This document shows, piece after piece, positions 8,836 through 16,764 of a DNA stretch of 64,000 nt. The position numbers were made by a program, and so were the translations under genes. The first letter of the stretch is position 1, and every line of letters begins with the position of its first letter. A model generated the notes under the pieces. The model ran no database searches and was not told the DNA's origin. It saw only the letters and a program-made list of their open reading frames with translations. The stretch is from Pseudomonadota bacterium. Lineage in GTDB: Bacteria > Pseudomonadota > Gammaproteobacteria > Burkholderiales > Burkholderiaceae_C. Location of the stretch: the NCBI GenBank assembly GCA_018241225.1, contig JAFEEG010000001.1:1-64000 (forward strand), written 5' to 3'.

Positions 8836-9957
8836 ATGAAAAGCCTAGTTGTCAGTTTGATCGTGCTCGCCGGCTTCACCGCTGGTGCAACCCATGCGCA
8901 GGAGCGCATCAAGGTCGGCTTCATGAGCCCCTTGACGGGCCCGCAGGCCGCCAACGGAGTCGACAACCGCGACGGTGCGCTCCTTGCAATCAAGGAGCTC
9001 AACGCCAAGGGCATCAAGCTCAAGGGCAAGCCCGTGACCTTCGAGCTGGACGTGAACGATGACGTTGCCGACCCCAAGCAAGGCACGCAAGTGGCCCAGA
9101 TGCTCGCCGACAAGAAGATCAACTTCGTCCTGGGCCCCTACAACTCCGGGGTGGCCATGCCGGCGTCCCGCCCCTTCAACGACGCCGACGTGGTCGTGTT
9201 CACGGTCGCATCGAACCCCAAGGTCATGGAACAGGGCTATGCCAATCTGTTTCGCATTGGCGCCAGCGACAACCAGCTGGGCGGAAAGATGGCCAGCTAT
9301 GCCGCCCAGGACCTGAAGGTCAAGAACGTGGCGATCATCGACGACCGCACCGCGTACGGACAGGGCGTGGCGGGCGAGTTTGCCGCGCAGGCCAAGCGCC
9401 TGGGCGTCAATGTCGTGGCCACCGAATTCACCACCGACAAGGCCACGGACTTCTCGGCGGTGCTGACCAAGATCCGCGGGGCCAACCCGGACGCCGTCTT
9501 CTTCGGCGGCTACGCGCCGCAAGGCGGGCTGATGCTGCGGCAGATGCGCGCGCTGGGAATGAAGGTACCGCTGCTGGGCGGCGATGGCATCTGCTCGTCG
9601 GAAACTGCCACCTTGTCGCAACTCACCGGCGACCTGAATGTGTATTGCACGCAGGGCGGCTCCATGCTCGACAGGAGCGACAAGGGCCAGAAGTTTGCCC
9701 AGCTCTACCGCCAGGAATACAAGCGCGACCCGCTGACCTACGCCGCGGCGTTCTACGACGGCATGAATCTGCTGGCCTCGGCCATCGAGGCAACGCAGTC
9801 GACGGACTCCAAGGCCATCATCGATCATGTGGCCAAGGGCAAGTTCTCGGGCGTGAGCGGCGAGTATTCGTACGACGACAAGCACAACCTGAAGTCCTCG
9901 GCAGTCACCGTCTTCAGCTTCAAGGGCAAGGACGTCGTTCCGATCAAGAGCCTTTGA
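8836..9957 (+). CDS. Branched-chain amino acid type ABC substrate-binding protein (orphan)
   Basis: A 373-residue periplasmic protein of the Leu/Ile/Val-binding (Peripla_BP_6) family. The signal peptide is about residues 1-22, ending ATHAQ, and the mature protein begins with the family motif IKVGFMSPLTGPQAANG. The two-lobe receptor follows (for example AIIDDRTAYGQGVAGEF and PDAVFFGGYAPQGG). The ATG at 8836 is preferred; a GTG 12 nt upstream is possible. No permease or ATPase genes adjoin it, so it must share a transporter encoded elsewhere. Ligand is unknown; an amino acid or small carboxylate is likely. Confidence 0.88.
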   Translation: MKSLVVSLIVLAGFTAGATHAQERIKVGFMSPLTGPQAANGVDNRDGALLAIKELNAKGIKLKGKPVTFELDVNDDVADPKQGTQVAQMLADKKINFVLGPYNSGVAMPASRPFNDADVVVFTVASNPKVMEQGYANLFRIGASDNQLGGKMASYAAQDLKVKNVAIIDDRTAYGQGVAGEFAAQAKRLGVNVVATEFTTDKATDFSAVLTKIRGANPDAVFFGGYAPQGGLMLRQMRALGMKVPLLGGDGICSSETATLSQLTGDLNVYCTQGGSMLDRSDKGQKFAQLYRQEYKRDPLTYAAAFYDGMNLLASAIEATQSTDSKAIIDHVAKGKFSGVSGEYSYDDKHNLKSSAVTVFSFKGKDVVPIKSL

Positions 9958-9983
9958 TGCCCGGGATGCGCCATCTTTTAGGC

Positions 9984-9997
9984 GAATATTTGTTCAC
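9984..9997. promoter_or_regulatory. Candidate TetR operator, copy 1 (upstream of tetR)
   Basis: The sequence fits GAAT-N5-TTCAC and lies about 30 nt upstream of the GTG start of the TetR-family gene. The same pattern occurs once more, just in front of the oxidoreductase genes the regulator precedes. The shared, imperfectly palindromic pattern suggests one operator type serving autoregulation and target control. Confidence 0.4.
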
Positions 9998-10027
9998 CAA
10001 AAGCTCCGGGCGCGTTAAGATCACGGC

Positions 10028-10600
10028 GTGAAGCCCAAAGACGACGAGAAGCTGCGCGCCATCGCGCAGGCGACCTTTGCGCTGGTCGAGCAGACCGGCC
10101 TGAGCGGCCTGACCATGGCCGCCATCGCCCGCGAGGCGGGGCTGGCCACGGGCACGCTGTACGTCTACTTCAAGTCCAAGGAAGAACTGATGGTCGCGCT
10201 CTACGAGCAGGCCAAGACCACCACGACCGCCAGCCTCCTGCTGGGCGACGACCCGAAGGCGCCCTTTCGCAGCCGCTTTCGCCGCATGTGGATGAACTAC
10301 CTCGAGCACCGCCTGGCGCACTATGCCCAGGTGGTTTTCGTGGAGCAGTACTACAACTCGCCGTGGTTCAGCGAGGAGAGCCGAAACCTCTCTGCCCGGC
10401 TCATCAAGGACTGGGTCGACCTGGTCGAGTCGGCCAAGGCCCATCAGATCCTCAAGGACGTACCCACGGTCCTGCTCATCAACAGCTTTGGCGGCTCGGT
10501 TCGCGAGACTGCCAACCTGATTCGCTCCGGCTCGCTGGCCCGCACGGACGAGAACCTGGCCATGGCCTTCGGGCTGTGCTGGGACGGCATCAAGGCCTGA
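10028..10600 (+). CDS. TetR/AcrR family transcriptional regulator
   Basis: The 190-residue protein begins at a GTG. Its N-terminal HTH (about residues 10-55) is a typical TetR motif: GLSGLTMAAIAREAGLATGT followed by LYVYFKSKEELM. The C-terminal all-helical domain is variable and would bind a ligand. It lies 77 nt upstream of, and in the same direction as, the molybdopterin oxidoreductase genes, and the same short motif precedes both. It probably represses the oxidoreductase and itself until an aldehyde or N-heterocyclic substrate is present; the inducer is not inferable. Confidence 0.85.
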   Translation: MKPKDDEKLRAIAQATFALVEQTGLSGLTMAAIAREAGLATGTLYVYFKSKEELMVALYEQAKTTTTASLLLGDDPKAPFRSRFRRMWMNYLEHRLAHYAQVVFVEQYYNSPWFSEESRNLSARLIKDWVDLVESAKAHQILKDVPTVLLINSFGGSVRETANLIRSGSLARTDENLAMAFGLCWDGIKA

Positions 10601-10640
10601 GTCACTTGACCTGGAACGCGCACAGGTCTATCGTTTTGCC

Positions 10641-10654
10641 GAATCAATATTCAC
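10641..10654. promoter_or_regulatory. Candidate TetR operator, copy 2 (upstream of the 2Fe-2S subunit gene)
   Basis: Second occurrence of GAAT-N5-TTCAC, 23 nt before the ATG of the 2Fe-2S subunit and upstream of its ribosome-binding site. It matches the copy before tetR at all nine fixed positions. Confidence 0.4.
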
Positions 10655-10677
10655 TCATAAGAAGGAAGGCCCCACAA

Positions 10678-11151
10678 ATGACCACGCTCAACATCAACGG
10701 CAAGGACCGGCAGGTCGACGCCGACCCCTCCACCCCCATCCTCTGGGCCCTGCGCGACACGCTGGGCATGACCGGCACCAAGTTCGGTTGCGGCATGGCG
10801 CTGTGCGGCGCCTGCACCGTGCACCTGAACGGACAGGCCATCCGCTCGTGCATCACGCCCATCTCCGCGGCGGCAGGCCAGAAGATCACCACCATCGAGG
10901 CCGTCACCGATGGCAGCGACAAGGTCGGCAAGGCCGTGCGCGATGCCTGGGTCAAGCATGACGTGGCGCAGTGCGGCTACTGCCAGAGCGGCCAGATCAT
11001 GTCGGCCACCGCCTTCCTCAAGACCGTGGCGCCCGGAAAGATGCCCACCGAAGCCGAGATCGATTCGGCCATGGCCGGCAACATCTGCCGCTGCGGCACC
11101 TACGCGCGCATTCGCGCCGCCGTGTCCGACGCCGCGAAGTCGCTGGCTTGA
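10678..11151 (+). CDS. 2Fe-2S subunit of a xanthine-oxidase-family oxidoreductase
   Basis: A 157-residue protein with two 2Fe-2S clusters, passing electrons from the molybdenum centre. The plant-ferredoxin-like domain has Cys38, Cys43, Cys46 and Cys58, in FGCGMALCGACTVHL and nearby. The C-terminal four-helix domain has Cys99, Cys102, Cys137 and Cys139 (QCGYCQSGQ and ICRCGTYARIR). It resembles the small subunit of isoquinoline 1-oxidoreductase (IorA). An AAGGAAGG stretch precedes the ATG. The large subunit follows after 26 nt. Confidence 0.92.
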   Translation: MTTLNINGKDRQVDADPSTPILWALRDTLGMTGTKFGCGMALCGACTVHLNGQAIRSCITPISAAAGQKITTIEAVTDGSDKVGKAVRDAWVKHDVAQCGYCQSGQIMSATAFLKTVAPGKMPTEAEIDSAMAGNICRCGTYARIRAAVSDAAKSLA

Positions 11152-11177
11152 TACAGCAGAAGAACAAGGAGATCACC

Positions 11178-13430
11178 ATGAACTTCGATCAAGCCACCTT
11201 CGAGCTGCCAGCCAACCTGCGCGCGCTGCTCACGCGCCACGATGACCCCGTCGAGGCCAGTGGCCTGGCGCGCCGCAGCTTCCTCAAGCTCACGGCGGTC
11301 AGCGGCTTCGCACTCGGCGTCTTTCCCGTGGCCGCGCTCGCGCAGGACACGAGCGCAGCGCCGGCCAAGCCCGCCGGCCTGAAGCCGCTGCAGCAGCCGG
11401 CGGCCTTTGTGCACATCGAGCGTGACGGCAGCACCACCATCACCATCAACCGGCTCGATTTCGGCCAGGGCGTGCAGACCGGCTTGCCGATGATCCTGGC
11501 CGAAGAGCTCGACGCCGACTGGTCCAAGGTCAAGAGCGTTCACGGCAGCAACGACCCGGCCTATGTCGATCCGGCCTTCGGCATGCACATCACGGGCGGC
11601 TCGGGGTCCATCAAGAATTCGTACACACAGTACCGCGAGCTCGGCGCACGCACCCGCGCCATGCTGGTCAGCGCAGCCGCCGCACGCTGGAAGGTGGATG
11701 CCGCCACGCTGCAAACGCGCAATGGCGCCGTCATCGGCCCGGGCGGCAAGCACTTGAGTTATGGCGAACTGGCCGAAGCAGCGATGAAGCAGCCGGTGCC
11801 AGAGGCGGTCAAGCTCAAGGACCCGAAGGACTTCCGCCTCATCGGCAAGCCCACCGGACGCCTGGACGCACAGGCCAAGTCCAGCGGTCACCAGAACTAC
11901 GGCATCGACATGCACCTGCCGGGCATGCTGACGGCCGTGGTGTCGCGCCCCCCAGTGTTCGGCGCCAAGGTCAAGTCGGTGGACGACAGCGCCGCGAAGG
12001 CGATCAAGGGCGTGAAGGCCGTGCTGCGCGTGCCGCTGGACCGAGGCGCCGAAGGCGTGGCCGTGGTGGCCGACGGTTACTGGCCCGCCAAGCAGGGCCG
12101 CGATGCACTCAAGGTCGACTGGGACACCAGCGCCGTCGAAAAAGTCGACAGCGAAAAGCAGCTTGCGCAATACCGCGAACTGGCCACGAAGCCTGGCAGC
12201 CGCAGGTACGACGCCGACGTCTCCAAGCTCGGCGCAGCGCCGCACAAGATCGAGGCCGAGTTCGTCTTCCCCTACCTCGCGCACGCGCCGATGGAGCCGT
12301 TGAACTGCACGGTCAGCCTGGAAGGCGGCAAGGCGCAGGTGTGGACGGGCACGCAGATGCCGGGCATCGACGGTGTGGCTGCCGCCAAGGCGCTGGGCGT
12401 TGCACCCCAGAACGTGCAGGTACACGTGCAGATGGCCGGCGGCGGCTTCGGTCGCCGCGGCCTGCTGACCAGCGACTTCGTGGCCGAGGCCTGCAGCGTC
12501 GTCAAGGCGGCGCAGGCCAATGGCATCACGGCGCCGATCCGCACGCTGTGGAGCCGCGAGGACGACATCAAGGGCGGCTACTACCGGCCCGTGCATCTTC
12601 ACACCGCGAAGATCGGCTTCGACGCGCAGGGCAAGGTCGCCGGCTGGGACCACGTCATCGTGGGCCAGTCGCTGCTAATGGGCAGCATGTTCGAGCCGAT
12701 GATGGTCAAGGACGGCGTCGACGCCACCGCGGTCGAAGGCATGAAGGAGCCCTACGACGTGCCGATGCGCCTGACGGTGCATCACCCCAAGGTCAACGTT
12801 CCGGTTCTGTGGTGGCGCAGCGTGGGCTCGACCCACACCGCCTTCGTCATGGAGACGCTGCTCGACGAGATCGCACGCACCACCAAGCAGGACCCGGTCG
12901 CCTACCGCATGAAGCTCATCGGCGACCAGCACCCGCGCCACAAGGCGGCGCTGCAACTGGCAGTGGACAAGTCCGGCTACGGCAAGAAGAAGCTCGACGC
13001 CGGCCGCGCCTGGGGCGTGGCGGTACATGAGTCCTTCAACTCGGTGGTGGCCTATGTGGTCGAAGCCTCGGTGAAGGACGGCACGCCCGTGCTGCACAAC
13101 GTGACGGCGGGGGTGCACTGCAATCTCGCGGTCAACCCCAAGAGCGTGGAAGCCCAGGTGCAGGGCGGCGCGCTGATGGGCCTGTCGATGTGCCTGCCCG
13201 GCGCCGCGATCACGCTCAAGGACGGCGTGGTGCAGCAGAGCAACTTCGGCGATTTCGTCGTGCCGCGCATCACCGACATGCCGCAGATTGCAGTGCACAT
13301 CGTGCCAAGCGCAGACGCGCCCACCGGCATGGGCGAGCCTGGCGTGCCGCCGCTGGCACCGGCATTTGCGAACGCTGTGGCGGCAATCACCGGCAAGCCG
13401 GTGCGCGAGCTGCCCTTCAAGCTGGCTTGA
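11178..13430 (+). CDS. Molybdopterin-binding subunit, aldehyde/isoquinoline oxidoreductase type
   Basis: The 750-residue catalytic subunit hydroxylates an aldehyde or N-heterocycle using a molybdenum cofactor. Its N-terminus has a Tat-type signal (ARRSFLKLTAVSGFALGVF, about residues 32-50), so the folded enzyme is likely exported. Molybdopterin-binding stretches include GFGRRG and WWRSVGSTHTAFV. The catalytic glutamate is Glu720 in MGEPGVPPLAPA. The ATG has an AAGGAG ribosome-binding site. Like IorB-type enzymes it lacks an FAD subunit, so electrons would leave through the 2Fe-2S subunit to a cytochrome or quinone not encoded here. No Moco-insertion chaperone is adjacent. Confidence 0.9.
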   Translation: MNFDQATFELPANLRALLTRHDDPVEASGLARRSFLKLTAVSGFALGVFPVAALAQDTSAAPAKPAGLKPLQQPAAFVHIERDGSTTITINRLDFGQGVQTGLPMILAEELDADWSKVKSVHGSNDPAYVDPAFGMHITGGSGSIKNSYTQYRELGARTRAMLVSAAAARWKVDAATLQTRNGAVIGPGGKHLSYGELAEAAMKQPVPEAVKLKDPKDFRLIGKPTGRLDAQAKSSGHQNYGIDMHLPGMLTAVVSRPPVFGAKVKSVDDSAAKAIKGVKAVLRVPLDRGAEGVAVVADGYWPAKQGRDALKVDWDTSAVEKVDSEKQLAQYRELATKPGSRRYDADVSKLGAAPHKIEAEFVFPYLAHAPMEPLNCTVSLEGGKAQVWTGTQMPGIDGVAAAKALGVAPQNVQVHVQMAGGGFGRRGLLTSDFVAEACSVVKAAQANGITAPIRTLWSREDDIKGGYYRPVHLHTAKIGFDAQGKVAGWDHVIVGQSLLMGSMFEPMMVKDGVDATAVEGMKEPYDVPMRLTVHHPKVNVPVLWWRSVGSTHTAFVMETLLDEIARTTKQDPVAYRMKLIGDQHPRHKAALQLAVDKSGYGKKKLDAGRAWGVAVHESFNSVVAYVVEASVKDGTPVLHNVTAGVHCNLAVNPKSVEAQVQGGALMGLSMCLPGAAITLKDGVVQQSNFGDFVVPRITDMPQIAVHIVPSADAPTGMGEPGVPPLAPAFANAVAAITGKPVRELPFKLA

Positions 13431-13473
13431 TGAAGCAGAGGCAGGGCTAACCCTGTCGGCCAGGCAGTCAACT

Positions 13474-13512
13474 GCCCAGATTTCATGCAATCCATTTGCG
13501 CGAAATCTGGGC
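13474..13512. repeat. Long perfect inverted repeat
   Basis: Arms GCCCAGATTTC and its exact complement (11 bp) enclose a second 4-bp stem, GCAA/TTGC, separated by a 2x2 internal loop. There is no T-tract on either side, so it is not a standard terminator. It lies 44 nt after the oxidoreductase stop codon and about 100 nt before the alpha-CTD-like miniprotein. It could be a transcript-stabilising hairpin or a dimeric regulator's operator. Confidence 0.5.
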
Positions 13513-13613
13513 AAGACGATTCAGCTGCGTTGGCGTCCCCCTGTGCTCGCTGGGCCCTAGGCACGGCACGACATTTGCACAAGACAAGGCAGTCACCAGG
13601 AACACGCCTTGCC

Positions 13614-13835
13614 ATGAGCCATTCCGAGCCCCATCCACTCCTTGAGTCCGACATCGAAGTCCTTGGGCTGTCGGTGCGGGCCACCAACATCCTGCGGCGC
13701 AACGACCTGCACACGGTGGGCGAGCTCACGCGGGTTTCCGCCCGAACCCTCTTTGGCATGACGCGCCTCGGGCGCAACCTGGTCATCCAGATTGCATCGA
13801 GCGTCGAGCGCCAGGGTCTGCGCCTGGCCGACTAG
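13614..13835 (+). CDS. Free-standing RNA polymerase alpha-CTD-like miniprotein
   Basis: A 73-residue protein that is almost entirely one RNA polymerase alpha C-terminal domain (residues about 12-72): IEVLGLSVRATNILRRNDL, HTVGELTR and RLGRNLVIQI. By alignment to E. coli RpoA, the DNA-contact residues R265, N268 and G296 are kept (here Arg22, Asn25, Gly53), while K298, S299 and E302 are replaced by Asn55, Leu56 and Gln59. There is no alpha N-terminal domain, so it cannot assemble into polymerase as a subunit. It may bind UP-like DNA or activators, or have another helix-hairpin-helix role. It overlaps the end of the convergent GH15 gene by 4 nt. Confidence 0.75.
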   Translation: MSHSEPHPLLESDIEVLGLSVRATNILRRNDLHTVGELTRVSARTLFGMTRLGRNLVIQIASSVERQGLRLAD

Positions 13836-15715
13836 CCGGCAGCGCGTTTCTTGCGGGGCGCGGCCGGAGACGGGCCCGCGGAAGGGCCCGCGTCCGTTCG
13901 CGGCGCGGAGGCCGGCCGCTCGCCCTTGCGGCTGGAGCGCTCGATACGCTGACGCGAAAGCGCCAGCACGCGAACCGTGTTGACCAGCGCCATATGGCTC
14001 AGGGCCTGCGGAAAATTGCCCAGCATCCGTCCGGTGGCGCCATCGATCTCTTCGGACAGCAGCCCCACGTCATTGCGCAGCGCCATCACGCGCTCGAACA
14101 AGGCCAGCGCCTCCTTGTGGCGGCCCACCAGCGCCAGGCCATCGACCAGCCAGAAGCTGCACGGCACAAAAGCGCCCTCGCCCGGCGGCAGGTTGTCCAC
14201 GCCGGTTGCGGTCTGGTAGCGCCACACCAGGGGACCGCGGCTGAGCTCCCGCTGCACCGCCTCGACCGTGCCGCGCACGCGCGGATCTCCCGGCGGCAAG
14301 AAGCCCACCTGCGGAATCAGCAGCAGGCTGGCGTCGAGCTCGCTGCCGCCCAGGCACTGGACGAAGCTCTTGCGCCGGCGGTTGTAGCCCTCGTGGCAAA
14401 CGCGCGCATGAATGGCATCGCGCAGCTCGCGCCAACGCTCCACCGGCCCGTCCAGGCCAAATTGCTCGACCGACTTCACGGCGCGGTCGAAGGCCACCCA
14501 GGCCATGACTTTCGAATGCGTGAAGTGGCGCCGCGGGCCGCGGATTTCCCAGATGCCCTCGTCGGGGTCTTCCCAGTGCCGCTCCAGGAATTCGAGCAGC
14601 GCATGCTGGATGCGCCAGGCGTGTGGCTGCGGCGGCAGCCCGGCATGACGCGCCAGGTGCAACGTGTCCATCAGTTCGCCATAGATGTCCAGTTGCAGCT
14701 GCCGCGCCGCCGCGTTGCCCACCCGCACGGGTGCCGCGCCCTGATGGCCGGGCAGCCAGTCGAGCTCGTATTCGTCGACGCGGCGCTCGCCGGTCACGCT
14801 GTACAGGGTCTGGATGTCGGCCGGCCGGCCGGCCACGGCGCGCAGCAGCCATTCGCGCCAGGCCACCGCCTCTTCGGTGTAGCCGGTCAGCAGCAGCGTG
14901 TTGAGGCTGAAGGTGGCATCGCGCAGCCAGCAGTAGCGGTAGTCCCAGTTGCGAATGCCGCCGGGCTGCTCGGGCAGCGAGGTGGTGGGCGCGGCCACGA
15001 TGCCGCCCGAAGGCTTGTAGGTGAGTGCCTTGAGGGTGATGAGCGAGCGCACCACGTCCGCGCGGCGCCGGCCGCGATGGGAGCAGTTGCCTGACCATTG
15101 CTTCCACTGGCGCTCGGTGGCCTCGAGCAGCTTGCGCGGCGACTGCGCGGGCGGCGCAGGCAGGTGCGAGGCGCGGTGTGCCAGGTGCATCGGAACGCAG
15201 TCGCCGGCCGCCACCTCGAACTCGGCGAGCGTGCGCAGTTGCCGCCCGTGCGTCTTCACGGGCGTGCGCAGCTCCAGCAGGTCGGGGCCGGCGGTGGCCA
15301 CCAGCATGCCATCCTCGTGGCGCACCCAGGGAACGATGGAGCCATAGTCGAAGCGCATGACCAGCTCCATGTGCATGGCAACGCGACCTCGCAGGCCTTC
15401 GACCATGCGCAGCACGTCGACGCGGCCGTTGGACATGGGCATGCAGTCGGTGATGCGCACCGCGCCGCTTGCGGTTTCGAACACGGTTTCGAGCACCAGC
15501 GTGCCGGGGCGGTAGCGTCGAGTCACGCGCCGGGCATGCGCCACCGGCGCTACCAGCCAGCGCCCATGCTCGGGGCCGCCCAGCAGCGCGGCAAAGCAGG
15601 CCGGCGCATCGAAGCGCGGCAGGCACAGCCAGTCGATGGAGCCGTCGCGGCCCACCAGGGCCGCCGTGTGGCAATCGCCGATCAGGGCGTAGTCGTCGAT
15701 GGATTGCGAAGACAC
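13832..15715 (-). CDS. Glycoside hydrolase family 15 protein (glucoamylase/trehalase-like)
   Basis: A 627-residue cytoplasmic protein with the two-part GH15 layout: an N-terminal beta-rich domain beginning DDYALIGDCHTAALVGRDGS (about 6-220) and an (alpha/alpha)6 catalytic barrel (about 230-590). Conserved stretches are GIRNWDYRYCWLRDATFSLN and the carboxylate motif LLSEEID near residue 560. Family members hydrolyse alpha-glucosides, often trehalose. The last 30 or so residues are a Pro/Ala/Lys/Arg-rich disordered tail. The start is a GTG at 15715. The gene is monocistronic and overlaps the convergent miniprotein by 4 nt. Confidence 0.88.
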   Translation of the reverse strand: MSSQSIDDYALIGDCHTAALVGRDGSIDWLCLPRFDAPACFAALLGGPEHGRWLVAPVAHARRVTRRYRPGTLVLETVFETASGAVRITDCMPMSNGRVDVLRMVEGLRGRVAMHMELVMRFDYGSIVPWVRHEDGMLVATAGPDLLELRTPVKTHGRQLRTLAEFEVAAGDCVPMHLAHRASHLPAPPAQSPRKLLEATERQWKQWSGNCSHRGRRRADVVRSLITLKALTYKPSGGIVAAPTTSLPEQPGGIRNWDYRYCWLRDATFSLNTLLLTGYTEEAVAWREWLLRAVAGRPADIQTLYSVTGERRVDEYELDWLPGHQGAAPVRVGNAAARQLQLDIYGELMDTLHLARHAGLPPQPHAWRIQHALLEFLERHWEDPDEGIWEIRGPRRHFTHSKVMAWVAFDRAVKSVEQFGLDGPVERWRELRDAIHARVCHEGYNRRRKSFVQCLGGSELDASLLLIPQVGFLPPGDPRVRGTVEAVQRELSRGPLVWRYQTATGVDNLPPGEGAFVPCSFWLVDGLALVGRHKEALALFERVMALRNDVGLLSEEIDGATGRMLGNFPQALSHMALVNTVRVLALSRQRIERSSRKGERPASAPRTDAGPSAGPSPAAPRKKRAAG

Positions 15716-15772
15716 TGGCCACAGGGTAGCAGTGCCTGCGCCAACTGGCCAGTTGCGCCGCGGCGTGCGCGC

Positions 15773-16657
15773 CTAGGCCGTCAACACCTTGATGAAGGCC
15801 AGGCTCGCCGGGGCCAGGGTTCGGCCGATTCGCGTGACGATGCCCACCGAGCGCGAGACCGCCGGCTGGACCAGCGGAACCAGCGCAAGGCCCCGCGCGT
15901 CCGCCAAGCCGAGCGCGAGCCGAGGCAGCGCGGCAATGCCCAGGCCCTCCTTCACCAACGCGCAGCACGCGGCCACGCTGGGCGCCTCGATGCTCGCGCG
16001 CACCACGAGCCGCTTGCGCACGAAGACGCCATCGACGATCTGGCGAATGCTGCTGCCCGCCTGCACGGCCAGGCAGGGCCGCTCGGCCAGGATGGACCAT
16101 GGCACGCTGGTGCGCTGCGCCAGGGGGTCGTCGTCGCGGCACACCAGCACCATCGGGTCTTCGCGCAAGAGTTGGTAGCGCAGGCGCTGGTCGGGTGCGG
16201 GCTTGGCGCACAGGCCGAAATCGGCACGCCCTTCTTCCACCGCGGCGAGCAGCGCGTCGGCGGCCAGCTCCTGCAGCTTGAACTCCACCTGCGGGTGCTG
16301 CTGCCTGAACTGCGCAATGGCCGAGGGCAGCAGCGCCACGTTCATCGACGGCAAGGCCGCCACGCTGACCTGCCCGCTATAGCCCTGCATGAAGTGGCCC
16401 AACTCGCTGAGTGCGCTGTCGAAGTCACCCAGCACACGGCGCGCGATGTGCAGAAGCTCCTGCCCCGCGGGGGTGATGGTCACGCGGCGCGTGTCGCGGT
16501 CGAACAAGCGCGCGCCCAGGGCCTGCTCGGCCAGGCGAAGCGTGCGGCTGAGCGCAGGCTGGGAGATGCCCAGCTGCCGCGCCGCCGCCCGGAAGCTGCC
16601 GGTCTCGGCCACCTCGACGATGACTTCCAGTTGGCGAAGGCTCAGGTTCAGGCGCAT
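15773..16657 (-). CDS. LysR family transcriptional regulator
   Basis: The 294-residue protein has an N-terminal winged HTH (about 5-65: LSLRQLEVIVEVAETGSF, then GISQPALSRTLRLAEQALG) and a periplasmic-binding-protein-like effector domain (about 90-290). It is divergent from the CoA-transferase cluster, with a long palindrome between the two starts, so it very likely regulates that cluster. The effector is unknown. Confidence 0.9.
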   Translation of the reverse strand: MRLNLSLRQLEVIVEVAETGSFRAAARQLGISQPALSRTLRLAEQALGARLFDRDTRRVTITPAGQELLHIARRVLGDFDSALSELGHFMQGYSGQVSVAALPSMNVALLPSAIAQFRQQHPQVEFKLQELAADALLAAVEEGRADFGLCAKPAPDQRLRYQLLREDPMVLVCRDDDPLAQRTSVPWSILAERPCLAVQAGSSIRQIVDGVFVRKRLVVRASIEAPSVAACCALVKEGLGIAALPRLALGLADARGLALVPLVQPAVSRSVGIVTRIGRTLAPASLAFIKVLTA

Positions 16658-16670
16658 TCAATGGAGCATT

Positions 16671-16726
16671 CAGTGATCCACTCAAGTTATCACAGAAAAC
16701 AACTTGCGTGGATTCCCAAATCACTG
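16671..16726. promoter_or_regulatory. Nested palindromic LysR operator region
   Basis: Two 13-nt arms, ATCCACTCAAGTT (16676-16688) and AACTTGCGTGGAT (16701-16713), are complementary at 12 of 13 positions around a 12-nt spacer. An outer 7-nt pair, CAGTGAT (16671-16677) and ATCACTG (16720-16726), surrounds it. The element fills the divergent gap between the LysR gene and its presumed targets, which is where LysR regulators bind. Confidence 0.6.
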
Positions 16727-16764
16727 GCCGCTGCCTAGACTGGACGCATCAAGGAGACAAGGAC

